A stretch of DNA of 64,000 bases. It comes from Rhodocyclaceae bacterium (GTDB lineage: Bacteria > Pseudomonadota > Gammaproteobacteria > Burkholderiales > Rhodocyclaceae). Positions 12,327 to 22,281 of the stretch are shown here, in pieces (the stretch's first letter is position 1; each line of letters starts with the position of its first letter). Location: contig JACFMQ010000008.1 in the NCBI GenBank assembly GCA_019455325.1, forward strand, positions 62,001-126,000. Reading direction: 5' to 3'. The position numbers and the translations under genes were made by a program. The notes under the pieces are model-generated. The model saw only the letters and a program-made list of their open reading frames with translations. It was not told where the DNA came from and searched no databases.

Positions 12327-13058
12327 TCAGGTCAACTTCTCGCGGGACAGGCGTTCGCCGTCCCAGACCAGGCATTCGCCGGCGCCGTCGTGCCAGTCGG
12401 CGAGCACCCAGCGTTCGACGTGGATGCCGTCGACGATGTGGTCGTGCGTCGCCGGCCGGTGCGTGTGGCCGTGGATGAAGGTGGCGTAGCCGTGCGCGCG
12501 CAGGAAGTCGTCGGTGGCGCCGGGGTTCACGTCCATCAGGTAGTCGGCGCGGCCGGCCTTCTCCCGCTTGTCGGCCTCGCTCCGCTCGCGCAGCGCGCGG
12601 GCCACGGCGTGGCGCTCGGCGAGCGGCTTTTGCAGGAAGGCGGCCTGCCACTCGGGGCTGCGCGACTGCGCGCGGAAGGCCTGGTACTCGCGGTCGTCGG
12701 TGCACAGCGCGTCGCCGTGCGAGAGCACGAACTGCCATGCCGGCAGGGACAGCACGTAGGGGTCGGGCAGCAGGCGGGCGCCGGCGGCCGCGGCGAAGGC
12801 TTCGCCCATCAGGAAGTCGCGGTTGCCGCGCATGACGTTTACGGCGACGCCGGATTCGGCGAGCTCGCGCAGCGCGGCGACGACGGCGGCGTGCACCGGG
12901 TCGTCGAGGTCGTCGTCGCCGACCCAGTATTCGAACAGGTCGCCGAGGACGTAGAGCGCCTCGGCGGCGCGCGCGCGGCCGCCGAGGAATTTCAGGAAGA
13001 GGGCGTCGAGTTCCGGCGTCTGCTTTGATAGGTGCAGGTCGGAGACGAAGAGGATCAA
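12327..13058 (-). CDS. lpxH: UDP-2,3-diacylglucosamine diphosphatase
   Basis: Lipid A biosynthesis enzyme: hydrolyses UDP-2,3-diacylglucosamine to lipid X and UMP at the inner-membrane surface. 243 aa with the calcineurin-like phosphoesterase metal-site pattern of Lpx[43 protein letters not shown] and a C-terminal [10 protein letters not shown]. It is the last gene of the envelope operon and overlaps ppiB by 4 nt. In many beta- and gammaproteobacteria ppiB and lpxH are likewise adjacent. Confidence 0.96.
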   Translation of the reverse strand: MILFVSDLHLSKQTPELDALFLKFLGGRARAAEALYVLGDLFEYWVGDDDLDDPVHAAVVAALRELAESGVAVNVMRGNRDFLMGEAFAAAAGARLLPDPYVLSLPAWQFVLSHGDALCTDDREYQAFRAQSRSPEWQAAFLQKPLAERHAVARALRERSEADKREKAGRADYLMDVNPGATDDFLRAHGYATFIHGHTHRPATHDHIVDGIHVERWVLADWHDGAGECLVWDGERLSREKLT

Positions 13059-13552
13059 ACCGCCTCGGCCTTCTCGATGATCACGTCGTCGACCGGCACG
13101 TCCTGATGGAAGCCCTTGTTGCCGGTGCGCACGTCCTTGATCTTGTCGACCACGTCCATGCCGTCGACGACCTCGCCGAACACGCAGTAGCCCCAGCCGT
13201 TGCCGGACGGAACCTTGAAGTCGAGGAAGTCGTTGTCGACGAGGTTGATGAAGAACTGGGCGGTGGCCGAGTGCGGATCGCCGGTGCGCGCCATGGCGAG
13301 GGTGCCGCGCTTGTTCTTCAGGCCGTTCGCCGCCTCGTTCTCGATCGCATCGCGCGTGTCCTTCTCCTTCATGCCCGGCGCGTAGCCGCCGCCCTGGATC
13401 ATGAAGCCCTTGATGACGCGGTGGAAGACGGTGTTGTCGTAGTGGCCGGCGGCGACGTAGGCGAGGAAGTTCTCGACCGTCTTCGGCGCCTTCTCGGCGT
13501 CGAGCTGGATCGTGACGGCGCCGAAGTTGGTGGTGAGCTTGACCTGGGACAT
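13055..13552 (-). CDS. ppiB: Peptidyl-prolyl cis-trans isomerase B (cytoplasmic cyclophilin)
   Basis: Cyclophilin of 165 aa without a signal peptide, so cytoplasmic; it catalyses proline isomerisation during folding. The catalytic-core motifs [35 protein letters not shown] and [19 protein letters not shown] are intact, including the active-site Arg of FHRV. It overlaps lpxH by 4 nt and follows the exported paralogue by 10 nt. Confidence 0.96.
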   Translation of the reverse strand: MSQVKLTTNFGAVTIQLDAEKAPKTVENFLAYVAAGHYDNTVFHRVIKGFMIQGGGYAPGMKEKDTRDAIENEAANGLKNKRGTLAMARTGDPHSATAQFFINLVDNDFLDFKVPSGNGWGYCVFGEVVDGMDVVDKIKDVRTGNKGFHQDVPVDDVIIEKAEAV

Positions 13553-13562
13553 ATGGGTTTCC

Positions 13563-14126
13563 TTATTTCTCGGAGATGAGCTTGACCGACTGGATGACCA
13601 CCGGCTCGACCGGCACGTTCTGGTGGAAGCCTTTGTTGCCGGTCTTCACCTGGGCGATCTTGTCGACGACGTCCATGCCTTCGACGACCTTGCCGAACAC
13701 GGCGTAGCCCCAGCCGTCGCGCGACGGGTAGTCGAGCGGGCCGTTGTCGGCGTGGTTGATGAAGAACTGCGCGGTGGCCGAGTGCGGATCCTGCGTGCGC
13801 GCCATGGCGAGGGTGCCGCGCGCGTTCCTGAGGCCGTTCTTCGCCTCGTTCTGGATCGGCGCCTTGGTCGGCTTCTGCGTCATGTCGGCGGTGAAGCCGC
13901 CGCCCTGGATCATGAAGCCGGGGATGACGCGGTGGAAGACGGTGCCGTTGTAGAAGCCCTCGCCGGCGTAGGCGAGGAAGTTCTTCACCGTCGCCGGCGC
14001 CTTCGCCTCGTCGAGTTCGACGACCATGCGGCCGAGGTTGGTCTGCATCTCGACCTTGGGCCCGGCCCAGGCGGCGACCGACAGGGTCAGCGCGGCAGCG
14101 AGCAGGGAAACTTTCTTCAGCATCAT
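13563..14126 (-). CDS. ppiA: Periplasmic peptidyl-prolyl cis-trans isomerase (cyclophilin A)
   Basis: Exported cyclophilin paralogue of the gene just downstream. The start is ATG 14126 (or the second ATG at 14123), preceded by AAGGAG and overlapping the transpeptidase stop. The first 20 residues are a Sec signal ([20 protein letters not shown] with an Ala-x-Ala-like site), placing the enzyme in the periplasm. [15 protein letters not shown] and [20 protein letters not shown] carry the active site. 187 aa. In a TPR/transpeptidase operon it probably aids folding of envelope proteins. Confidence 0.94.
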   Translation of the reverse strand: MMLKKVSLLAAALTLSVAAWAGPKVEMQTNLGRMVVELDEAKAPATVKNFLAYAGEGFYNGTVFHRVIPGFMIQGGGFTADMTQKPTKAPIQNEAKNGLRNARGTLAMARTQDPHSATAQFFINHADNGPLDYPSRDGWGYAVFGKVVEGMDVVDKIAQVKTGNKGFHQNVPVEPVVIQSVKLISEK

Positions 14127-15328
14127 GCGGCTCCTTCGTAAATGATCTTCCACGCGCCGTCCTCGCGGATCCAGTACTGGCGCTTCTTCATCTGGTTCGA
14201 CAGGTTGTTGCTGCGATAGTCCTGCTCGAAATTGACGACGACCAGCTCTTCCTTGCCCGGATTGCGGAACATGGAGAGGTTCTCGGTGCTCACCTTGATC
14301 CATTCCTTGCCGGCGTTGACCTGGCGCTTCTGCTTGGCGAATTCCTCGAAGCCCTGCTTGCCGGTCTGGAATTTCTTCGAGTAGTGGCGCAGGTAGCGCT
14401 CGGTGTCGCGGCTTTCCCAGTCGGTGCGCCATTCGTCGATGGCCTTGTTCAGCGCGGCGCGCTCCTTCTGCCAGTCGTCGAACGACTGCCATTCGATCTC
14501 GTTGCTGATGATCACCGGCGTCAGGCCCGGCTGCAGGTTCTTGGCGAGTTCGTCGAGGTCGGTGTTGGCGAGCACGACGCAGCCGTCGGAGGCTTTCGGC
14601 GGCCGCGAGAAGGTGTCCGACGGCGTGCCGTGCAGCCAGATGCCGTAGCCGTTGCGGCCCTGCCGCTTGTCCCATTCGTTCGGGTAGTTGATCGGGAAGG
14701 CGCCGCTGCCGTAGAAGTCGGTCAGCTTCTGGCGCGGCAGGCTGGCGGTGACGTGGTAGACGCCGACCGGCGTCTTCTTGTCGCCCTCGCGCCGCTTCTC
14801 GGCGCCGAGCTTGCCGTGGCTGATGTAGTAGTCGGCGACGAAGCGCGGCCGGCCGTTGTCGTTCTCGTAGAGGTAGAGGCGCGCCTTCTCGATGTCGATG
14901 ACCACGGCGTGCTTCTGGTCCGGCCGCATCTGCAGCAGGTAGCGCGGCACGGCTTTGGCCGACGGCTTCTGCCGGTAGCCGTTGAGGCGGGCGGCGGCTT
15001 CCTCGCGCAGGTCGGCGAGGCGGTCGGCCGGCGCGTTGGCGACGTTGCCGAGCGCCGTGATCGGCCGCGCCCGCGCCAGCAGCAGGTCGCCCTTGATCAG
15101 GTGGCCGAGGCGGAAGTTGGGGTACTGGCGCAGCAGCGCCTCGGTGTATTCCAGCGCCTTGTCCAGGCGCTTCTTCTCGATCTCGGCGTAGACGCGCGCC
15201 AGTTGGGCTTCCAGCCCGGCGTCGGAGTAGGTCGCCGGCGGCGGCGGCGTCGACTTGCCGAAGACCGGAAGGACGGGGCCGCCGGCGACGATGGTCAGCA
15301 GCAGACCACCGAGAACGATGCGCCGCAT
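14123..15328 (-). CDS. L,D-transpeptidase (YkuD) with C-terminal SnoaL-like domain
   Basis: Cell-wall enzyme that forms or edits L,D-crosslinks or attaches proteins to peptidoglycan. The start chosen is ATG 15328 (MRRIVLGG..., 401 aa), which begins a signal peptide; an upstream frame extension would run into the preceding gene. The YkuD domain spans about residues 140-275, with His233 in LHGTPSD and the nucleophile Cys250 in ASDGCVVL. Asp stands where many YkuD enzymes have His before Gly-Cys. Residues about 290-401 are an NTF2/SnoaL-like domain homologous to the C-terminus of the upstream TPR protein. The stop overlaps ppiA by 4 nt. Confidence 0.9.
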   Translation of the reverse strand: MRRIVLGGLLLTIVAGGPVLPVFGKSTPPPPATYSDAGLEAQLARVYAEIEKKRLDKALEYTEALLRQYPNFRLGHLIKGDLLLARARPITALGNVANAPADRLADLREEAAARLNGYRQKPSAKAVPRYLLQMRPDQKHAVVIDIEKARLYLYENDNGRPRFVADYYISHGKLGAEKRREGDKKTPVGVYHVTASLPRQKLTDFYGSGAFPINYPNEWDKRQGRNGYGIWLHGTPSDTFSRPPKASDGCVVLANTDLDELAKNLQPGLTPVIISNEIEWQSFDDWQKERAALNKAIDEWRTDWESRDTERYLRHYSKKFQTGKQGFEEFAKQKRQVNAGKEWIKVSTENLSMFRNPGKEELVVVNFEQDYRSNNLSNQMKKRQYWIREDGAWKIIYEGAA

Positions 15329-16440
15329 CAGCCGACGCGCTCCTGCTGGATCAGCCACTTGCCGCCGACGCGGACGAGCACCAGCGTCTTGCCGGTGGTC
15401 GAGTTGAGCGACGCCGACTTGTAGGCTTGGCGGAAGCGGACGGTGGCCTTGTCGCCGTCGATCGCGACGCGGACGCCGTCGATGCCGACCTCGATGCGGC
15501 CCGGCCGGTCGATGCGCTGCCGGCGCTCGGCCTCCCAGTCCTTGCGCGACACGCCCTTCGGCGTCTGGAAGTCGGGCGCGTAGTGGGCGAGATAGGCGCG
15601 CACGTCCTTCTTCGACCAGGCGGCGGCCCAGCTCTGCACGGCGGCGACGGCCTCGGCCTCGGCGGCGTCCGGCTTGTCGGCGGGCTTGGCCGCGGGCTTC
15701 TCGGCCGGCTTCGGCGCTTCCGCGGCCTTCGCCGGTTCGGCCGGCTTCGCCGCGGCGACGGCCGGCGGCGCGACGGGAACGACGGCCGCGGCCGCAGGCT
15801 TGGCCGGTTCGGCGGCGGCGACCTTGGCCGGCTCGGGCTTCGCCGGCGCGGGCGCGGGTTTCGCCGCCGCTTCGGCCGGCTTGGCCGCGGCCACCACCGT
15901 CTTGCTGCCCGGGCGCGGCGCGGCGCTGACCAGGTCGCGGATCAGCGACAGCTTGCCCTGCGCCGCGGCGTTCGACGAATCGAGCTGCAGCGCCTTGTCG
16001 TAGGCCTGGCTGGCGAGCCGGGCATAGACGTCGCCGAGATTCTCGTAGGCGATGGCGTAGGCCGGATGCGTGCGGATGGCCATCTCCAGCGCGGTGCGCG
16101 CCTTGTCGTACTGCCGCTGCTGCGCGTAGAGCACGGCCAGGTTGTTGTACGGCTCGGGCAGCTCGGGGTAATCCTCGGTCAGCCGGGTGAACACGGCGAT
16201 GGCGTCGGTCTGGCGGTTCATCTCGGTGAGGATCAGGCCCTTCATGAAGCGGCCCTGCGCGTCGCGCGGCTTGCCGGCGATGTAGGCGTCGGTCTTCTCG
16301 AGTGCCTGCGGGTATTGTCCCGACTTCATCAGCTTCTGGATGTCGGCGAGGTCGTCGGCGTGCACGGCCGGAGCGGCGAGGGCGACGAGAATGGCCGTCA
16401 GGCGGAGGGCGCGGAGACGGGGCAGGAAGCGGGTAGGCAT
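15328..16440 (-). CDS. Exported TPR protein with C-terminal SnoaL-like domain
   Basis: First gene of the envelope operon, 370 aa. A signal peptide (to about residue 28, ...APAVHA) is followed by tetratricopeptide-type repeats (about 30-170). Next comes a low-complexity Ala/Pro/Lys linker (about 175-258) long enough to span part of the periplasm, and then a SnoaL-like domain (about 262-370). That domain shares the pattern W..W..KD...YL.HY...FQT..G and V.F.Q.Y.S with the next gene, an L,D-transpeptidase. The stop overlaps the transpeptidase start by 1 nt (TGATG). A scaffold or activator role for the transpeptidase is inference; the domain architecture is seen directly. Confidence 0.88.
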   Translation of the reverse strand: MPTRFLPRLRALRLTAILVALAAPAVHADDLADIQKLMKSGQYPQALEKTDAYIAGKPRDAQGRFMKGLILTEMNRQTDAIAVFTRLTEDYPELPEPYNNLAVLYAQQRQYDKARTALEMAIRTHPAYAIAYENLGDVYARLASQAYDKALQLDSSNAAAQGKLSLIRDLVSAAPRPGSKTVVAAAKPAEAAAKPAPAPAKPEPAKVAAAEPAKPAAAAVVPVAPPAVAAAKPAEPAKAAEAPKPAEKPAAKPADKPDAAEAEAVAAVQSWAAAWSKKDVRAYLAHYAPDFQTPKGVSRKDWEAERRQRIDRPGRIEVGIDGVRVAIDGDKATVRFRQAYKSASLNSTTGKTLVLVRVGGKWLIQQERVG

Positions 16441-16621
16441 CGATGTGGTATACTTCGCCGGGTTGAGTTATGCGGTCAGGCTGCGGGCCTTCTTCAACCG
16501 ACGAATTCTAGCAAGAAGCGCCGCGAATCCAAAACGTCCGAGCCGCCTTCACAGCCATTTCCCGACCATCGATCCCATGGCTCCCGGCGTCCGCCGGAGA
16601 GCGCCCGAACGAGCCCGCCAG

Positions 16622-17995
<1,374 letters not shown>

Positions 17996-18004
17996 GCCCG
18001 AGAC

Positions 18005-18040
18005 GCCGGCGGTGAAACGCCGCCGGCATCGCTTCTCCGC
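18005..18040 (+). terminator. Possible cysS terminator hairpin
   Basis: An 8-bp GC stem (GCCGGCGG 18005-18012 with CCGCCGGC 18020-18027, 7-nt loop) lies 10 nt after the cysS stop. The nearest T run (CTTTTCC) comes about 11 nt after the stem, so the termination signal is imperfect. Confidence 0.45.
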
Positions 18041-18084
18041 TTTTCCATTCCGCTGCCGTGGGCCGCACCGCGTTTGGGTGGCGC

Positions 18085-18112
18085 GCACCACGCATGTGCA
18101 TCACATCGTGAT
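18085..18112 (+). promoter_or_regulatory. NtrC-type site plus adjacent palindrome upstream of nirB
   Basis: GCAC-N7-GTGC (18085-18099) matches the core of the NtrC consensus. Directly after it comes the perfect palindrome ATCAC-N3-GTGAT (18100-18112). The pair lies about 43-70 nt upstream of the -24 element of the sigma-54 promoter. The same two elements recur before nrtA. The protein that binds ATCAC-N3-GTGAT is unknown. Confidence 0.6.
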
Positions 18113-18153
18113 CGTGAATCGGACAAGTCAATAAAACCAGCCACTTGCCGGCC

Positions 18154-18168
18154 TGGCACGGCTGTTGC
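18154..18168 (+). promoter_or_regulatory. Sigma-54 (-24/-12) promoter of nirBD
   Basis: TGGCAC-N5-TTGC (18154-18168) is an exact match to the RpoN consensus with GG and GC at the required spacing. Transcription would start near 18180, giving a leader of about 29 nt before nirB with GGAG 7 nt from its ATG. The core is almost identical to the one before nrtA. Confidence 0.87.
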
Positions 18169-18208
18169 GAAAAGTGCGTCGTCAGCATCGACGCAATGGA
18201 GTCGCAAC

Positions 18209-20656
18209 ATGGGCAAACCCAAGCTGGTGATGGTCGGCAACGGCATGGCGGGCGTGCGCACGCTGGAGGAACTGTTCCGGATCGCGCCGGACATGTACGC
18301 GGTCACGGTCTTCGGCGCCGAACCGCATCCGAACTACAACCGCATCCTGCTCTCGCCGGTGCTCGCCGGCGAGATGACGGTGCAGGACATCATCCTCAAC
18401 GATCACGACTGGTATCGCGCGCACGGCGTGAACCTGCACCTCGGCCGGAAGGTGGCGCGGATCGACCGCGTCCGCCGCCAGGTCGTCGCCGAGGACGGCA
18501 CCGTCGAAGCCTACGACCGCCTGCTGCTCGCCACCGGCTCGACGCCGTTCATGCTGCCGATTCCCGGCAACGGCCTGGCGGGCGTCATCGGCTACCGCGA
18601 CATCGCCGACACCGACGCGATGATCGAGGCGGCGAAGAAGTACAGGCACGCGGTGGTCGTCGGCGGCGGCCTGCTCGGGCTGGAAGCGGCGAACGGCCTG
18701 AAGCTGCGCGGCATGGACGTGACCGTCGTGCACCTCGGCGCCTGGCTGCTCGACCGCCAGCTCGACGAGGTCGCCGGCCGCATGCTGCAGCAGTCGCTGG
18801 AAGCGCGCGGCCTCAAGTTCCTGCTGGAAAAGCAGACCGAGGCGCTGATCGCCGGTGAGTCCGGCCGCGTGGCTGCGGTACGCTTCAAGGACGGCATGCA
18901 GATTCCCGCCGAGCTGGTGGTGATGGCCGCCGGCATCCGCCCGAACACGGCGCTCGCCGAGGCGGCCGGCATCCACTGCAGCCGCGGCATCGTGGTGAAC
19001 GACACGCTGCAGACCTTCGACCCGAAGATCTACGCGGTCGGCGAATGCGTCGCCCACCGCGGCGTCGCCTACGGCCTGGTGGCGCCCCTCTTCGAGCAGG
19101 CCAAGGTCTGCGCCAACCACCTCGCCAACCACGGCATCGGCCGCTACACCGGCTCGGTCACCTCGACCAAGCTGAAAGTGACCGGCATCGACCTGTTCTC
19201 GGCCGGCGACTACATGGGCGGCAAGGACACCGAGGAGATCGTGCTCAACGACCCGGCCGGCGGCGTGTACAAGAAGCTGGTCATCAAGGACGACCGGCTG
19301 GTCGGCGGCGTGCTCTACGGCGACACCGCCGACGGTCCGTGGTACTTCCAGCTCCTCAAGGACGGCAAGGACATCCGCGAGATCCGCGACCACCTGCTGT
19401 TCGGCCAGAGCATGGTCGGCGACGTCGGCCACCAGGGGCAGAGCAAGGCCGCGGCGATGAGCGACGACGCCGAGGTGTGCGGCTGCAACGGCGTGACCAA
19501 GGGCACCATCGTCCGCGCCATCAAGGAGAAGGGGCTGTTCTCGCTCGACGAGGTGAAGAAGCACACCAAGGCCGCCTCCTCCTGCGGCTCCTGCGCCGGC
19601 CTCTGCGAGCAGATTCTCGCGTCCACGCTGGGCGGCGCCTACCAGGCCACGGCCTCGGACAAGAAGCCGATGTGCGGCTGCACCGAGCACAGCCACGAGG
19701 ACGTGCGCCGCGCCATCCGCGAGCGCGAGCTGACCAGCATCGCGGCGGTGACGAAGGGCATGGAATGGCGCAACGCCGATGGCTGCGAGAAATGCCGGCC
19801 GGCGCTCAACTACTACCTGATCTCGACCTGGCCGCATCTCGCCGCGGACGACCCGCAGTCGCGCTTCATCAACGAGCGCGCGCACGCCAACATCCAGAAG
19901 GACGGCACCTACTCGGTGGTGCCGCGCATGTGGGGCGGGCTGACGACGCCGGCCGAGCTGCGCGCCATCGCCGATGCCGCCGAGAAGTACAAGGTGCCGA
20001 CGGTGAAGGTCACCGGCGGCCAGCGCATCGACCTTCTGGGCGTGAAGAAGGAGGACCTGCCGAAGATCTGGGCCGACCTCGCCGCCGCCGGCATGGTCTC
20101 CGGCCACGCCTACGGCAAGTCGATCCGCACCGTGAAGACCTGCGTCGGCGCCGAGCACTGCCGCTTCGGCACGCAGCGGTCGATGGACATGGGCGTCAAG
20201 CTGGAGAAGATGCTGTTCGGCATGTGGAGCCCGCACAAGGTCAAGCTCGCCGTCTCCGGCTGTCCCAGGAACTGCGCCGAGGCCGGCATCAAGGACGTCG
20301 GCGTCATCGGGGTGGACTCCGGCTACGAGATCTACGTCGCCGGCAATGGCGGCATCAAGACCGAGGTCGCCGAGTTCCTGTGCAAGGTGAGCAGCGACGA
20401 GGAGGTGATGGAGGTGAGCGGCGCCTTCCTGCAGCTCTACCGCGAGGAGGGCTGGTATCTGGAGCGCACCTGCCACTACGTGCAGCGCGTCGGCCTCGAC
20501 CACGTCAAGCGACGGGTGGTCGAGGACCCCGAGAACCGGCAGGCGCTGTACGCGCGCCTGCTCGATTCGCTGACGGGGGTGAAGGACCCGTGGTCCGAGC
20601 GCCTCGACGGCGAGCTGCGGAAGGAATTCGAGACGCTGGCGGTACGGCCGGCCTGA
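18209..20656 (+). CDS. nirB: Assimilatory nitrite reductase (NADH), large subunit
   Basis: Cytoplasmic sirohaem flavoprotein reducing nitrite to ammonium with NAD(P)H; 815 aa from ATG 18209 (GGAG 7 nt upstream). In order: an FAD/NAD(P)H oxidoreductase region (MVGNGMAGVRTLEEL at the start, VVGGGLLGLEAANGL near 150), BFD-like [2Fe-2S] regions with CGCNGV (about 424) and a second Cys set (CGCTE about 489), then nitrite/sulfite reductase half-domains. The sirohaem/4Fe-4S cysteines are in CVGAEHC (about 644) and SGCPRNCAEAG (about 685). nirD follows after 19 nt. The sigma-54/NtrC promoter points to nitrogen assimilation rather than respiration. Confidence 0.97.
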   Translation: MGKPKLVMVGNGMAGVRTLEELFRIAPDMYAVTVFGAEPHPNYNRILLSPVLAGEMTVQDIILNDHDWYRAHGVNLHLGRKVARIDRVRRQVVAEDGTVEAYDRLLLATGSTPFMLPIPGNGLAGVIGYRDIADTDAMIEAAKKYRHAVVVGGGLLGLEAANGLKLRGMDVTVVHLGAWLLDRQLDEVAGRMLQQSLEARGLKFLLEKQTEALIAGESGRVAAVRFKDGMQIPAELVVMAAGIRPNTALAEAAGIHCSRGIVVNDTLQTFDPKIYAVGECVAHRGVAYGLVAPLFEQAKVCANHLANHGIGRYTGSVTSTKLKVTGIDLFSAGDYMGGKDTEEIVLNDPAGGVYKKLVIKDDRLVGGVLYGDTADGPWYFQLLKDGKDIREIRDHLLFGQSMVGDVGHQGQSKAAAMSDDAEVCGCNGVTKGTIVRAIKEKGLFSLDEVKKHTKAASSCGSCAGLCEQILASTLGGAYQATASDKKPMCGCTEHSHEDVRRAIRERELTSIAAVTKGMEWRNADGCEKCRPALNYYLISTWPHLAADDPQSRFINERAHANIQKDGTYSVVPRMWGGLTTPAELRAIADAAEKYKVPTVKVTGGQRIDLLGVKKEDLPKIWADLAAAGMVSGHAYGKSIRTVKTCVGAEHCRFGTQRSMDMGVKLEKMLFGMWSPHKVKLAVSGCPRNCAEAGIKDVGVIGVDSGYEIYVAGNGGIKTEVAEFLCKVSSDEEVMEVSGAFLQLYREEGWYLERTCHYVQRVGLDHVKRRVVEDPENRQALYARLLDSLTGVKDPWSERLDGELRKEFETLAVRPA

Positions 20657-20675
20657 GCGATCCGGGAGAACGAAA

Positions 20676-20984
20676 ATGAGCGAATTCACGAAAATCTGCG
20701 CGCTGGCCGACATCCCGCGCCTCGGCGCGCGCGTCGTCGAACACCCCGGCGGCGACATCGCCGTCTTCCGCACCGCGGACGACGAAGTCTTCGCGCTGCA
20801 CGACAAATGCCCGCACAAGGGCGGTCCGCTGTCGCAGGGCATCGTGCACGGCAAGCGCGTCGCCTGTCCGCTGCACGGCTGGAACATCGGCCTCGACAGC
20901 GGCGAGGCCGCGGCGCCCGACGTCGGACGCTGCGGCCGCTTCGAGGTGAAGCTGGAAGCCGGCGACGTCTACCTCAAGGCTTGA
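20676..20984 (+). CDS. nirD: Nitrite reductase small subunit, Rieske-like
   Basis: 102-aa Rieske-fold partner of NirB. The segments DKCPHKGGPLSQGIV and CPLHGWNI retain the Cys-x-His and Cys-x2-His pairs, so this copy looks able to bind a 2Fe-2S cluster; some NirD proteins have lost these ligands. It lies 19 nt after nirB. Confidence 0.95.
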   Translation: MSEFTKICALADIPRLGARVVEHPGGDIAVFRTADDEVFALHDKCPHKGGPLSQGIVHGKRVACPLHGWNIGLDSGEAAAPDVGRCGRFEVKLEAGDVYLKA

Positions 20985-21032
20985 GCCGCGGCCGGCGCGC
21001 GGCGGCTTCCTCGCCACGCTACACTGTCGGCC

Positions 21033-21419
21033 ATGGAAGACAACGCTGCCCTCATCCTCTTCGCCCACGGCGCCCGCGACCCGGCGTGGGCCGACCCGAT
21101 GCGCCGCGTGCGCGCCGCCGTCCTCGAACGCACGCCGGCGGCGCGCGTCGAACTGGCTTTCCTCGAATTCATGTCGCCGGACCTCGAAACCTGCGCCACT
21201 GCGCTGGCCGACGAAGGCTTCGCCCGGATCGTCGTCGTGCCGATGTTCATCGCCCAGGGCGGCCACCTTAAGAAGGACGTGCCGGTCCTCGTCGACCGCC
21301 TGCGCGCGCGCCATCCGCGCGTCGACTTCGTCCTCGTGCCGGCGGTCGGCGAGGCCGAGCCGGTGGTGCGCGCGATGGCCGGCCATGCCGTGGATTTGAT
21401 GCGACATATCAAGGTTTGA
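21033..21419 (+). CDS. cbiX: Sirohydrochlorin chelatase, CbiX small type
   Basis: Short (128 aa) CbiX/SirB-type chelatase inserting a metal into sirohydrochlorin. ILFAHGARDPAW holds the metal-binding His of the N-terminal half, and VVPMFIAQGGHLKKDVP holds the second conserved region. Located 48 nt after nirD, it most likely supplies Fe to make the sirohaem required by NirB; a cobalt role is not suggested by the context. Confidence 0.9.
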   Translation: MEDNAALILFAHGARDPAWADPMRRVRAAVLERTPAARVELAFLEFMSPDLETCATALADEGFARIVVVPMFIAQGGHLKKDVPVLVDRLRARHPRVDFVLVPAVGEAEPVVRAMAGHAVDLMRHIKV

Positions 21420-21464
21420 CCGATCTCAAGGACGCCGCCGTATCCCGATGCAATACTGCACGGC

Positions 21465-21890
21465 ATGAAACGCTGTCCCGAACTCCAGAACCTCTCGCGT
21501 GAACACCACGCCGCGCTCCGGCTCGCGGTGCACCTGAAGCGCGCTGCCGCCAGCGGCGACGACGCAGAGATCGAAACCGCCTGCGCGCACCTGCGCGAGG
21601 TCTTCGACAGTGAACTGCTGCCGCATTTCCGCGAAGAGGAGCTGTGCCTGCTGCCCTGCCTGGAGTCGGCCGGCGGCAGCGCCGTCGTCGCGCGCACGCT
21701 GATCGAGCACCGCACCCTGCAGCGCCTCGTCCGCGAGCTGGAAATCCCCGACGCCGACACCCTCCGGCGCTTCGCCGAACTGATGACCGAGCACGTCCGC
21801 TTCGAGGAGCGCGAGCTGTTCGACGCGGCGGAAAACCTGCTCGGCCGCGAGACCCTCGGCCGCATCCTGCGCCACGACGAAGCGGCCTGA
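21465..21890 (+). CDS. Hemerythrin-domain protein in the nirBD operon
   Basis: 141-aa four-helix protein with hemerythrin-type ligands: SREHH in helix 1, LLPHFREEE, an intermediate His (LIEHRTL), and MTEHVRFEERELF. These residues would hold a di-iron site for O2, NO or iron. The gene follows cbiX by 45 nt. A clear paralogue lies at 60374-60778. In a nitrite-reductase operon a role against nitric oxide or in iron supply is plausible but inferred. Confidence 0.85.
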   Translation: MKRCPELQNLSREHHAALRLAVHLKRAAASGDDAEIETACAHLREVFDSELLPHFREEELCLLPCLESAGGSAVVARTLIEHRTLQRLVRELEIPDADTLRRFAELMTEHVRFEERELFDAAENLLGRETLGRILRHDEAA

Positions 21891-21952
21891 GCCGCCGCGC
21901 CCATCCCGCCGCCGACCGCGGGGCAATCGCATGAACGTTCGATGAACGGCGT

Positions 21953-22062
21953 AAACACCTACCGCAGAGGCGCAGAGACGCAGAGGTAACGCAGAGAAAT
22001 CCTTTTCCCCGGTTTTTCTCTGCGAATCTCTGCGTCTCTGCGCCTCTGCGGTGGACGTTTGC
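21953..22062. repeat. Long imperfect inverted repeat made of GCAGAG units
   Basis: Between the hemerythrin gene and nrtA the DNA folds into a long hairpin. The left arm (from 21961) is a run of CGCAGAG-type units; the right arm (to 22052) is its complement, CTCTGCG units; flanking AAAC/GTTT extends the pairing to 21953-22062. The centre is a short T/C-rich loop near 22000-22014. Similar GCAGAG-rich inverted repeats are scattered in many environmental proteobacterial genomes. It may act as a terminator of the nirBD unit or be a mobile REP-like element. The rest of the 391-nt gap (21891-22281) holds the NtrC and sigma-54 sites of nrtA. Confidence 0.85.
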
Positions 22063-22132
22063 CTTTTCATGCGATCGCCCCGCCGCCGACCACCGGGCGA
22101 CGCACGCCGGCGTGCGCATGCACCGCGATGTT

Positions 22133-22173
22133 GCACTGCAATAGTGCGATCCATTCATCGATCACCGCGTGAT
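22133..22173 (+). promoter_or_regulatory. NtrC-type site plus shared palindrome upstream of nrtA
   Basis: GCAC-N7-GTGC (22133-22147) matches the NtrC core. ATCAC-N3-GTGAT (22161-22173) repeats the palindrome seen before nirB; here it is 13 nt away and about 53 nt upstream of the -24 element. A near-miss GCAC-N6-GTGC lies further upstream around 22102-22115. Confidence 0.6.
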
Positions 22174-22224
22174 GTGACTTCGTATCTCCTTGTTCCTGAT
22201 GGATAAATGCCCCGTCTTCCGGCC

Positions 22225-22239
22225 TGGCACGGCGGTTGC
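22225..22239 (+). promoter_or_regulatory. Sigma-54 (-24/-12) promoter of nrtABD
   Basis: TGGCAC-N5-TTGC (22225-22239), an exact RpoN promoter. With its flanks (CCGGCC before, GCGA after) it is nearly identical to the nirB promoter, differing by one base inside the N5 spacer. The expected start site is near 22251, about 31 nt before the nrtA ATG. Confidence 0.87.
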
Positions 22240-22281
22240 GATGTGTTCCGCATCGCACCCCCACAGAGAAAGGAAGACACC

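Noticed and set aside
21961-22052. CRISPR array
   Set aside because: The repeat units are short, without unique spacers, and form one palindrome; no cas genes are present.
22067-22264. Small minus-strand frame in the nrtA upstream region
   Set aside because: It overlaps the NtrC and sigma-54 sites and shows no family features or ribosome site.
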